Source: Kineosporiaceae bacterium
Lineage (GTDB): Bacteria; Actinomycetota; Actinomycetes; Actinomycetales; Kineosporiaceae
DNA: 64,000 bases
Assembly: GCA_016713225.1 (NCBI GenBank)
Contig: JADJPO010000002.1
Span: forward strand, 682,001 to 746,000
Direction of reading: 5' to 3'
This document shows positions 26,890-34,325 of this stretch, in pieces. A program made the position numbers and the translations under genes. How positions within the stretch are numbered: the stretch's first letter is position 1; the number at the start of each line of letters is the position of its first letter. The notes below the pieces were generated by a model. It had not been told where the DNA came from, did not search any database, and saw only the letters and a list, made by a program, of their open reading frames with translations.

Positions 26890-27749
26890 CTCGCTGGCTC
26901 GTGACAGGCGCCGGCGGCATGCTCGGCCACGATCTGCTGGTGCTACTCGGCGACGACGCGAATGCCACGGTGACTGCGCTGACCCGCGCCGAGCTCGACA
27001 TCACTGACCTCGTGGCCGTCACCAAGGCCGTCGAAGGCCATGACGTGGTGGTGAACTGTGCCGCCTGGACGGCCGTGGACGACGCCGAGTCGCGCGAGGC
27101 CGAGGCCTTCGCCGCCAATGCGATCGGCCCCGCACACCTTGCGCGAGCCGCTGCCCGCAGCGCGGCGAGGCTGCTCCACATCTCTACCGACTACGTCTTT
27201 GCGGGGGACGCCGACCGGCCCTATGCCGAGGATGCCCCGATCGCCCCGCGAACGGCCTATGGGCGCACCAAGGCTGCTGGTGAGTGGGCGGTGCGCGCGG
27301 AGCTACCAGAACGGCATTGGATCCTGCGCACTGCGTGGTTGTACGGCGAAAACGGTCCCAATTTCGTCCGGACGATGGCGCAACTGGAGCGCTCGCGCCC
27401 GACGGTGGACGTGGTCGATGATCAGCACGGTCAACCCACCTGGTCGCGGGATCTGGCCCAGCGCATCATCGATGTGGTGCAGTGCAACGCCCCGGTCGGC
27501 ACCTATCACGCGACGTCTGCAGGGGCGGGTACCTGGTACGACCTGGCTCGCACCGTGTTCGCCGGCGTCGGGGCCAACCCTGCACGCGTCCGCTCGACGA
27601 CGTCACGAGACTTCGTCCGTCCGGCGCCTCGGCCGGCGTGGTCGGTCCTGGGTCATGACAGCTGGGTGCGGGCCGGGTTACCGCCGATGCGTGACTGGCG
27701 TGAGGCCGTCGCCGAGGCGATGAGCACGACACGGATCACCGCCATCTGA
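26886..27749 (+). CDS. rmlD: dTDP-4-dehydrorhamnose reductase
   Basis: Final step of dTDP-L-rhamnose synthesis, an NAD(P)H-dependent SDR. It shows WLVTGAGGMLGHDLLVLL at the N-terminus, VVNCAAWTAVDDAE, LLHISTDYVFAGDADRPYAEDAP, and YGRTKAAGEWAV (YxxxK). The GTG start at 26886 overlaps the rmlB stop; the frame extends further upstream only as a shadow inside rmlB. At 287 residues it has normal length. With rmlA, rmlB and rmlC it supplies rhamnose to the EPS glycosyltransferases. Confidence 0.96.
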   Translation: MTRWLVTGAGGMLGHDLLVLLGDDANATVTALTRAELDITDLVAVTKAVEGHDVVVNCAAWTAVDDAESREAEAFAANAIGPAHLARAAARSAARLLHISTDYVFAGDADRPYAEDAPIAPRTAYGRTKAAGEWAVRAELPERHWILRTAWLYGENGPNFVRTMAQLERSRPTVDVVDDQHGQPTWSRDLAQRIIDVVQCNAPVGTYHATSAGAGTWYDLARTVFAGVGANPARVRSTTSRDFVRPAPRPAWSVLGHDSWVRAGLPPMRDWREAVAEAMSTTRITAI

Positions 27750-27783
27750 GCAAGCCGATCGACTGCTCAAGCGGCCACGCTCC

Positions 27784-28719
27784 TTACTTCCCTGGAAGAC
27801 GGAACCGGATGTGCGGCAACGGTTCCACCAGTCCGTCGGTCACCAGTGAGTCCAGACACCGCTCGCGCTGGTGCGGATCGAGGACGACGTCGCGCAGCGC
27901 GTCGTCCGGGACGGCGTCCAGGAGTTCTTGCTGGGTGAGGCTCCCGGCTGGGCCGGCGCCGTCGTCCCGGCGGTCGTGGGCCTCGCGCAGCGCGGCCAAC
28001 AACAGGCCTCGCACGTACCGGTCGGTGCCTTCGTAGCGCTGGCCGCGCCGTGGCGGTCCGGCGTAGGCCGGGGCACCGTCCGCCTGCCATCGACACAGCC
28101 CGATCACCGGACAGTCGGCGCACCGGGGCGCCCGAGCGGTGCAGATCAGTGCCCCGAGCTCCATCGAGGCCACCGCCCAGGTCGCGGCGCGCTCGGCGTC
28201 GTCCGGCACCAGCTCGTCGGCCAGGGCGCGCTCGGCGGCGGTCAGGGACGGCGCCGCCTGGGCCATGCCGGTGACGGTGCGGGCGAGTACCCGGCGGACA
28301 TTGGTGTCCACCACGGCATGTCGTTGCCGAAACGCGAAGCTGGCCACCGCGGCGGCGGTGTAGCTGCCGATGCCGGGCAGCGCGAGCAGCTGGTCCAGGT
28401 CATCCGGCACCTGGCCGCCGTGCCGCGCCACGATCGCGGTGGCCGCCTCGTGCAGCCGGACGGCGCGGCGTGGGTAGCCCAGCCGGTCCCAGGCGCGGAT
28501 CGCCTCACCCACCGCCTCGTCGGCCAGCGATGCCGGTGTCGGCCACCGCTCGACCCACCGCTGCCAGGCCGGCAGGACCCGGGCGACGGGCGTCTGCTGC
28601 AGCATGACTTCGCTGACCAGCACTCCCCAGGGGCTGCAGTCCGGGTCACGCCAGGGCAGATCGCGGGCCTCGACGGAATACCAGGCCAGAACGGGCGCGT
28701 GGAGTCGATGGTCGGCCAT
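27784..28719 (-). CDS. mutY: A/G-specific adenine DNA glycosylase
   Basis: A base-excision repair enzyme that removes adenine opposite 8-oxoguanine. It shows the catalytic Glu in EVMLQQTPV, the helix-hairpin-helix LPGIGSYTAAAV, the catalytic Asp in VVDTNVRRVLAR, and the iron-sulfur cluster ligands CTARAPRCADCPVIGLC with the Cys-X6-Cys-X2-Cys-X5-Cys spacing. At 311 residues it matches actinobacterial MutY, which has a short C-terminal domain. It is a housekeeping gene at the edge of the EPS locus. The palindromic repeat and the IS elements lie immediately upstream of its start. Confidence 0.96.
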   Translation of the reverse strand: MADHRLHAPVLAWYSVEARDLPWRDPDCSPWGVLVSEVMLQQTPVARVLPAWQRWVERWPTPASLADEAVGEAIRAWDRLGYPRRAVRLHEAATAIVARHGGQVPDDLDQLLALPGIGSYTAAAVASFAFRQRHAVVDTNVRRVLARTVTGMAQAAPSLTAAERALADELVPDDAERAATWAVASMELGALICTARAPRCADCPVIGLCRWQADGAPAYAGPPRRGQRYEGTDRYVRGLLLAALREAHDRRDDGAGPAGSLTQQELLDAVPDDALRDVVLDPHQRERCLDSLVTDGLVEPLPHIRFRLPGK

Positions 28720-28754
28720 GGCCGGGTCAGCCTACCCACCCCAAACCGCGGTGA

Positions 28755-28810
28755 TCATGCAATCCGTGCACGCTCGTGAATCCGTTCACGAGCGTGCACG
28801 GATTGCATGA
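28755..28810. repeat. Palindromic intergenic repeat, copy A (long hairpin)
   Basis: Two inverted arms of 26 bp (28755-28780 and 28785-28810) are perfectly complementary around a TCCG loop. The left arm holds the recurrent core TGATCATGCAATCCGTGCAC; the right arm has its complement up to GCATGA, where IS110-type terminal sequence begins. It lies upstream of mutY. Confidence 0.88.
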
Positions 28811-28852
28811 AGCTCTCTTGTCAAGCGGCGGTGGCGGTTTGGGGTGTTTGGG
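28811..28852 (-). mobile_element. Terminal remnant of an inverted IS110-type element
   Basis: These 42 bp are the exact reverse complement of 31198-31239, the right end of the IS110-type element including its last transposase codons. The bases at 28805-28810 also match, because both ends abut the same palindromic repeat. It appears to be the leftover right end of a second, oppositely oriented copy whose body has been lost. Confidence 0.75.
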
Positions 28853-28918
28853 AGCTTGACCCGGTTTCCCGGACACCTGATCTGAGATGATGATCTTCAT
28901 CTTGGGAAGGAGTCCTGT

Positions 28919-29221
28919 ATGCCTGCTGCACACCCACCGGAGTTCCGTCGTCGGGCGGTCGAGTTGGCCCGCCTCGGGGACAAACCGATCGCGGCGATCG
29001 CCAAGGACCTGGGGATCAGCGAGTCCTGCCTGCGGAACTGGATGGCCAAGGACGATATCGACGCCGGCCGCACCGAGGGCCTGAGCAGCCCGGAGCGGGC
29101 CGAGCTGGTCCGGTTGCGCCGCGAGAACCGGGTCCAGGCCATGGAGATCGAGATCCTCAAGCGGGCCAGTGCCTACTTCGCGCGGGAGAACATCCTGCCG
29201 AAGGCCTCGGACCCAAAATGA
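28919..29221 (+). CDS. IS3-family transposase OrfA (helix-turn-helix)
   Basis: A 100-residue DNA-binding subunit. The N-terminal HTH is EFRRRAVELARLGDKPIAAIAKDLGISESCLRNWM. A leucine-zipper-like helix follows (AELVRLRRENRVQAMEIEILKRASAYFA), as is typical of IS3 OrfA. GGAAGGAG precedes the ATG. Its stop overlaps the orfB start as ATGA, preceded by a short A-run (CCAAAATGA). OrfAB could be made by programmed frameshifting as in other IS3 elements, or by coupled initiation. Confidence 0.94.
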   Translation: MPAAHPPEFRRRAVELARLGDKPIAAIAKDLGISESCLRNWMAKDDIDAGRTEGLSSPERAELVRLRRENRVQAMEIEILKRASAYFARENILPKASDPK

Positions 29222-30117
29222 TCTACCGGTTGGTCCGTGAACTCGCCGATGACAGCGACCTGGAGGTCGATGTCGCGGTGGCCTGCCGGGTGCTCGAGGT
29301 GTCCAGGTCGGGGTACTACGAGTGGCGTGACCGGCCGGCCTCGCCGCGGGCCGTGGCCGACGCCGACCTGGTCGAGACCATCCGAGCCGTGCACGAGGGT
29401 TCCCGCGGCACCTACGGGTCCCCGCGGGTGCACGCCGAACTCACCCTGGGCCTGGACCAGCGGTGCGCCCGCAAGCGGGTGGCACGGTTGATGCGCGCCC
29501 ACGGGCTGGTCGGGGTCGGCGGCCGGCGCAAGAAGCGCCGCCGCCCCGATCCGGCGGTCCATGACGACCTGGTGCAGCGGCGGTTCGTCGCCGACGCCCC
29601 GGACCGGTTGTGGTGCACGGATGTCACCGAGCACCCCACCGCCACCGGGAAGGTGTACTGCTGCGCGGTGCTGGACGTCTATCACCGCATGGTCGTGGGC
29701 TGGTCGATCGCTGACCACATGCGCTCCGACCTAGTCGTCGACGCCCTGGAGATGGCCCGCTGGCGGCGCCGCCCACAACCCGGCACCATCGTGCACTCCG
29801 ATCGCGGAAGCCAGTACACCAGTTGGGTTTTCGGTCATCGCCTGCGCGCCGCGGGACTACTCGGATCCATGGGACGGGTCGCCTCGAGCGTGGACAACGG
29901 CATGATCGAATCCTTCTGGTCGACCATGCAACGCGAACTGCTCGACCGGCGCACCTGGACCACCCGGGACGAGCTCGCCACCGCGATCTTCGAATGGATC
30001 GAAGGCTTCTACAACCCCGTCCGCCGCCACTCCGCCCTGGGCTACCTGTCCCCAGCCGAGTACGAGACCCGATACTGGGCCACACTGACCCCGCAGGCCG
30101 CCGAACCGGCAGCCTGA
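29218..30117 (+). CDS. IS3-family transposase OrfB (DDE integrase domain)
   Basis: The 299-residue catalytic subunit. The HTH_21-like region (GSRGTYGSPRVHAELTLGLDQRCARKRVARLMRAHGLVG) precedes the rve integrase core. The DDE residues are visible: Asp in LWCTDVTEHP, Asp in IVHSDRGSQYTS, and Glu in NGMIESFWSTMQRELLDRR, ending with FYNPVRRHSALGYLSPAEYE. It is intact, with no stops. Confidence 0.95.
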   Translation: MIYRLVRELADDSDLEVDVAVACRVLEVSRSGYYEWRDRPASPRAVADADLVETIRAVHEGSRGTYGSPRVHAELTLGLDQRCARKRVARLMRAHGLVGVGGRRKKRRRPDPAVHDDLVQRRFVADAPDRLWCTDVTEHPTATGKVYCCAVLDVYHRMVVGWSIADHMRSDLVVDALEMARWRRRPQPGTIVHSDRGSQYTSWVFGHRLRAAGLLGSMGRVASSVDNGMIESFWSTMQRELLDRRTWTTRDELATAIFEWIEGFYNPVRRHSALGYLSPAEYETRYWATLTPQAAEPAA

Positions 30118-30151
30118 ACCACACACCGAACGTGTCCGGGAAACCGGGTCA

Positions 30152-31229
30152 AGCTCCTCGGCGACGGTGGCGGTGCTGAGCGGGGTCGGTGGGCTGGTCG
30201 CGTCGGCCTCGTTCGCGATGACCGCGGCCGGGATCGCGGCGTTGGCGGGGTGGCTGGTCGTTGTCCCGGATCGGGGTGGAGGGCTCGGCAGGGTTGGGGA
30301 TGCAGGTCGCCACGGCTCTGGGGGCGTTGGGGTATGACGTGCGGGAGGTCCCGGCGAACCGGACCGCGCTCAGGCGCCGGCGTCGCACCCGGGCCAAGAG
30401 CGATACCCACGACGCGATCGCGATCGCCCGGGAGGTGCTGGCCGATGCCGACCTGCCGCCGGCGGGTAAGCACGCCCAGATGCCCGGCGCCTGGCAGGAG
30501 CTGTCCGCCCTGCACGCGTGGCGGGCCAGTGAGGTCAAGGCCCGCCGCCGGTTGCTGAACGAGGCCGAAGCGGTCCTGACCGGCCTGTCGGCCCCGGTCC
30601 GGGACCTGCTACCCGACACCCGCAGCGTCGCCCGTCGCCTGGGTGCCCTGACCCACCTCCCACAGCACCAGCAGCGGCTGTCCGGCGGCGATGTCGTCCG
30701 GGTCCGGCGGGCACTGGCCATCGCCGCCCGGGTCGCGGCCGCCGATGCGGTCCTGAAAGACCTGCAACGTCAGGCCAAGCCACTGCTGGCGGCCCTGGGC
30801 TGCACCCTGACCAGCCTGCCGGGCGTGGGGGTGGTCGCGGCGATGACCCTGCTGGCCGAGATCGGCGACCCGACCCGGTTCGCCACCGAGGGCGCCTTCG
30901 CCCGCTGGTGCGGCATCGCCCCACTGGAGATCTCCTCCGGCGAAGGCGACACCCGGCCCCTACGTCACCGCCTGGACCTGGGCGGCAACCGCGCCGTCAA
31001 CAGCGTCCTGCACATCATGCACGTCACCCAGGCCCGCACCCAGGGCGCCGCCCGGGACTACCTCACCCACCGCCTGGACACCAGACCCGGCCAGACCCCC
31101 AGAATGGCCCGCCGCGCCCACAAACGCCTCCTCGCCAACGTGATCATCAGGCGCATGTGGCGCGACGCCCGCACCACCACCCAACCCACCACAACCACCC
31201 AAACACCCCAAACCGCCACCGCCGCTTGA
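30152..31229 (+). pseudogene. IS110-family transposase, broken
   Basis: The DEDD-type recombinase is split. From 30152 one frame reads TVAVLSGVGGLVASASFAMTAAGIAALAGWLVV, the expected N-terminal region. The frame then shifts near 30255, and the rest reads SRIGVEGSAGLGMQVATALGALGYDVREV onward to the end. The C-terminal Transposase_20 domain (LTSLPGVGVVAAMTLLAEIGDPTRFATEGAFARWCGIAPLE through RAVNSVLHIMHVTQ) is intact. The extreme N-terminus is lost. The element is therefore probably not autonomous. Confidence 0.82.
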
Positions 31230-31240
31230 CAAGAGAGCTT
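30152..31240 (+). mobile_element. IS110-family element, 5' truncated and frameshifted
   Basis: The right part of an IS110-type element starts abruptly at the IS3 junction and ends at about 31240, where CATGCAATCCGTGCAC of the palindromic repeat begins. The left end, the first transposase residues (the DxHK start is absent) and the 5' noncoding region that encodes the bridge RNA in this family are missing. Only about 11 bp separate the stop codon from the right boundary. Confidence 0.8.
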
Positions 31241-31457
31241 CATGCAATCCGTGCACAAATCCATCGCGATCATGTAATCCGTGCACGCTGCCGCCCGGGC
31301 GGGCGGGTGGCAGGGCTGCTGAAGTGTGAGCCCCGACGTGGGTCTTCGCTGTCGTCATCAGTGGGACGTTCTGGCGCGGCCGGCGACAGATCGCGGAAGC
31401 CCGTGCATCTATTGCATGATCACGAGGGATTTGTGCACGGATTACATGATCACCGGG
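31230..31457. repeat. Palindromic intergenic repeat, copies B and C (two forward, two reverse)
   Basis: The 228-bp gap between the IS110 stop and the Wzy-like stop holds four cores. Forward cores begin at 31241 (CATGCAATCCGTGCAC, directly after the IS110 end) and 31270 (TCATGTAATCCGTGCAC). Reverse cores are at 31403-31423 (degenerate) and 31433-31454. The order is forward, forward, about 115 bp of unrecognised sequence, reverse, reverse. It lies between the IS110 transposase (+) and the Wzy-like gene (-), whose stop is 4 bp away. Confidence 0.82.
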
Positions 31458-32744
31458 TCAGGTGGTGGCGACCACCGGGTCGGCTGCGCTGGTCGGGCTG
31501 GGCGATGCGCTCGCCGTCCGGCCGCTCGCCGTCCGGCCTGGACGGGCGAACACCAGCAGGGCCACGGGTACTGCGGTGACCGGCATCAGGTAGCTGCGGT
31601 GGACGAAGGAGAACGACACCTCGAAGCACCCGGAGACCAGGATCAGCATGATCAGGGCGACCGGGGCGGTGCGTCCTTCGCGCAATCGGCTGAGGGCACG
31701 CCAGATCACGACGCCCAGCATCAGTGCCATCAGGGCCACGTTGATCAGTCCGCCCAGCACGAGCAGCTGGACGAACTCGTTGTGCCCGTGGAAGGCGGTC
31801 TCGCCGATGGCGGTGGTGTACTTCGCCGACTCGGCGTACCACTGCGAACCCAGGCCGACCACGGGCCGCTGCTCCCAGGCCCGCAGGCTGGCCTGCCAGA
31901 TGTACCCGCGGTTGCTGAAGGCATACGAGGTGGTGGTGATCAGTGGGAGCACCATGCAGGTGACGGCCACGGCACCCAGTGCCGCGATCGCCGTCACCCG
32001 GCGCAGTCGGGCGGGGATCACGGTGAGCCCGATCGCCAACGCGGCGGCGATCCCGATCCCGGCGATCGACGACCGGGTCGCGGTCCAGACCACGGCGAAG
32101 ATCGTCATCACGATGATCAGGGGGCGGAGCCAGCGCGAGCGGATGAAGGCGACGGCCGGCAGGCCGAGGGACAGGAACTCGCCGAGCGGGTTCCCGTCGG
32201 TGAACGGCCCGATGAGGATTCCCCACGGCAGGATCTGCTTGTCGGGGGTCACCACGGTGCCGGCGGCCGAGACCAGGATGCCCTTCGTGGGCGATGCCAC
32301 GGCGAGGACCAGACTCAACGCAGCAGTCAACCCGAGGAGGGAACACAGGGTGCTAAGCTGTTCCAGCCGGGGTCGCAGCACCCACATCGTGATCACGATC
32401 ACCGGGTACACAACAAGGCCCAGCCGCGGCGGCGCCGGTTCGTACAGGTCACGGGTCACCTGATAGACCCAGGGCAACAGCAGCACCAGCAGGACGGTGC
32501 GCCCGTCGGTCGGCAGCGAGTCGAAGCGACGAAACAGGATCAGCGCACCCCAGGCCACGATGGCCAGGGTGAGCACGGCGCCGGCGGCGGAGGCCACGGG
32601 ACTGTAGGGCACCACACTCGTGGTGAACACCCGATTCTTGGGGGCCACGATGGTCTGGATCAGCGCCGGGAGGACCACGCTGGCCCAGACCAGCACCTGC
32701 AGGACCGGGGCGCCGGTGATCTCCGCGGCCAGGCGTTGCCTCAC
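31458..32744 (-). CDS. O-antigen ligase/polymerase-like membrane protein (second Wzy-like)
   Basis: A 428-residue integral membrane protein with about ten helices and the Wzy_C-type segment. This includes RSSIAGIGIAAALAIGLTVIPARLRR, GYIWQASLRAWEQRPVVGLGSQWY and the conserved HNEFVQLLVLGGLINVALMALM (His-Asn-Glu, typical of O-antigen ligase/polymerase proteins). The C-terminus is a Thr/Ser/Pro tail. Its GTG start overlaps the stop of the Wzz/kinase-like gene by 4 bp, so the two are coexpressed. It may be the polymerase of a second glycan. Confidence 0.83.
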   Translation of the reverse strand: MRQRLAAEITGAPVLQVLVWASVVLPALIQTIVAPKNRVFTTSVVPYSPVASAAGAVLTLAIVAWGALILFRRFDSLPTDGRTVLLVLLLPWVYQVTRDLYEPAPPRLGLVVYPVIVITMWVLRPRLEQLSTLCSLLGLTAALSLVLAVASPTKGILVSAAGTVVTPDKQILPWGILIGPFTDGNPLGEFLSLGLPAVAFIRSRWLRPLIIVMTIFAVVWTATRSSIAGIGIAAALAIGLTVIPARLRRVTAIAALGAVAVTCMVLPLITTTSYAFSNRGYIWQASLRAWEQRPVVGLGSQWYAESAKYTTAIGETAFHGHNEFVQLLVLGGLINVALMALMLGVVIWRALSRLREGRTAPVALIMLILVSGCFEVSFSFVHRSYLMPVTAVPVALLVFARPGRTASGRTASASPSPTSAADPVVATT

Positions 32745-34102
32745 CCCACGGTCTCCCGCTGGCGTCCGGCGAGCAGGTTGGCGCTGACCCGGTGGGCGCC
32801 GTTGATCACGACACCCTCGAGTCGGCCGCCGGCCAGCTCCAACTTGTCGATCGCGGCCTCGAACTGGTGCTCGGTGACCTGGCGGTCACGGGCGATCAGC
32901 AGCGTGCCGTCCACGCGGGCGGCGATCAGGCTGGCGTCGGTGACCTCGAGCAGCGGCGGCGCATCGATCACCACGTAGGTGTAGAGCGAGGCCAGGCGCT
33001 TGATGAGGTCGTTCATCTCCTCGCGGGCGATGAGTTCGGCGGCGTCGTCGTCCACCCGCCCCGAGGTGAGCACCACCAGTGGGGAGTCCTGGGCGCTGGA
33101 GCGCCATTCGCGCACCGCGGCGCCGAGTGGGACCTCCCCGCGCAGCACGTCCGAGAGCCCGACGCCGTCCTCGATGGCGAGCAGGCGAGCCACCCCCGGA
33201 CGGCGCAGGTCGGCGTCCACCACGATGGCGGACCGGCCCGTGCGCGCCAGCGACAGGGCCAGATTGACGGCCAAGGTGGTGCGGCCCTCGCGAGGCAACG
33301 CCGAGGTGACCACCATGGTGTGCAGCGTGTCCGGGACGCCGGTGCGCTGCACGTTGGTGCGGATGGTGCGCACCGCCTCGGCGAACGACGAGCGCGGCCT
33401 GGTGCCCAGGGGCAGGGTCCAGACACCGCGGGTGCGGGGTACCACCCCGAGGACCGGGGCCTTGCGACCGGCCGCCACCGAGGTGAGCAGGGGCGAGACG
33501 AAGAACTCGAGCAGCGAGCCGATCAGACCGGCCAGGATCAGGCCCATCGCGATACCTGCGGCCATCACCACCGGGACGTTCGGGTCGGACGGCGCGGCCG
33601 GCGTCCGGGCGGTGGCCACCGTGGTGACCTGAAGCGACACGGCATCCTTCGCGCGAGCAGCGGACGGCGGCGCCAGGGTCGTCAAGGCCTTGGGGATCTG
33701 CGCGGCCACGGCGTTGGCGATCGCGGCGGAGCGCTCGGCGGACACATCGGTGGCCGAGATGCTCATCAGCACCGTGTTGGGCGGGGTCTCGACCGAGATC
33801 CGCTCGGCCAGGTCCTCCGCGGTGTCGCCGAGCTTCAGCTCGTTGATCACCGGGTCGAGGACCACCGGCAGCGTGGCGAGACGGCCGTAGGAGCGCAGGA
33901 TGCCCTGGGTGTAGTTGTTGCCCTGCGCGAGGTCGTTGACCGTGGCGCTGCGGTCGGGGACGAAGAAGAGGGTGGACGTGGCCGTGTAGGTGCGCTGGGC
34001 CAAGCCGGCATATGCCCCGGCGATGGCGATCGACGCCAGCAGGACTGCCGCGAGCGGAAGCCGCCAGCGAACGATGGCGGCAACGATCTGGCGGAGATTC
34101 AT
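32741..34102 (-). CDS. Wzz-BY-kinase-like fusion with altered Walker A
   Basis: A 453-residue polysaccharide co-polymerase. It starts with a Wzz domain (first helix WRLPLAAVLLASIAIAGAYAGL, periplasmic YTATSTLFFVPDRS, second helix VVMAAGIAMGLILAGLIGSLLEFF). A CpsD/CapB-like ATPase follows: Walker A region SALPREGRTTLAVNLA, Walker A' IVVDADLRRPG, and Walker B VVIDAPPLLEVTDA. In the P-loop the invariant Lys is Arg (CGC codon) and the usual Gly before Glu is also Arg. There is no C-terminal tyrosine cluster (ends RQRETVG). It probably still regulates chain length, but tyrosine autokinase activity is doubtful. Confidence 0.82.
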   Translation of the reverse strand: MNLRQIVAAIVRWRLPLAAVLLASIAIAGAYAGLAQRTYTATSTLFFVPDRSATVNDLAQGNNYTQGILRSYGRLATLPVVLDPVINELKLGDTAEDLAERISVETPPNTVLMSISATDVSAERSAAIANAVAAQIPKALTTLAPPSAARAKDAVSLQVTTVATARTPAAPSDPNVPVVMAAGIAMGLILAGLIGSLLEFFVSPLLTSVAAGRKAPVLGVVPRTRGVWTLPLGTRPRSSFAEAVRTIRTNVQRTGVPDTLHTMVVTSALPREGRTTLAVNLALSLARTGRSAIVVDADLRRPGVARLLAIEDGVGLSDVLRGEVPLGAAVREWRSSAQDSPLVVLTSGRVDDDAAELIAREEMNDLIKRLASLYTYVVIDAPPLLEVTDASLIAARVDGTLLIARDRQVTEHQFEAAIDKLELAGGRLEGVVINGAHRVSANLLAGRQRETVG

Positions 34103-34325
34103 CCCGCGTGCTCCGTACCTTATGAGTTGACTAAATCCAGGGGTCGAGCCCAGGCTACCGGCCGATTCCGGGGCTCCGGGGCAAGTCCGTCGAGCTCACG
34201 CGTGCGGGCGTCCGATCGGCGAGGATGGGGTGGGTCACGGCGCCGCCGACCTTGGGTGGTCACAGGGTGGCCGCAGGGGTGATCACAGAGCAGCCGCGGA
34301 GCGGCCCGAGAACGAGAACGAGGGC

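Larger units (their letters stand above)
28857..30151 (+). mobile_element. Complete IS3-family insertion sequence (1295 bp)
   Basis: The element is bounded by perfect 20-bp terminal inverted repeats, TGACCCGGTTTCCCGGACAC at 28857-28876 and its complement at 30132-30151. It is flanked by a 4-bp direct repeat AGCT (28853-28856 and 30152-30155). Two overlapping reading frames, orfA and orfB, fill it. The intact ends, target duplication and open frames suggest a recent, possibly active insertion into an already rearranged IS110 remnant. Confidence 0.93.
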
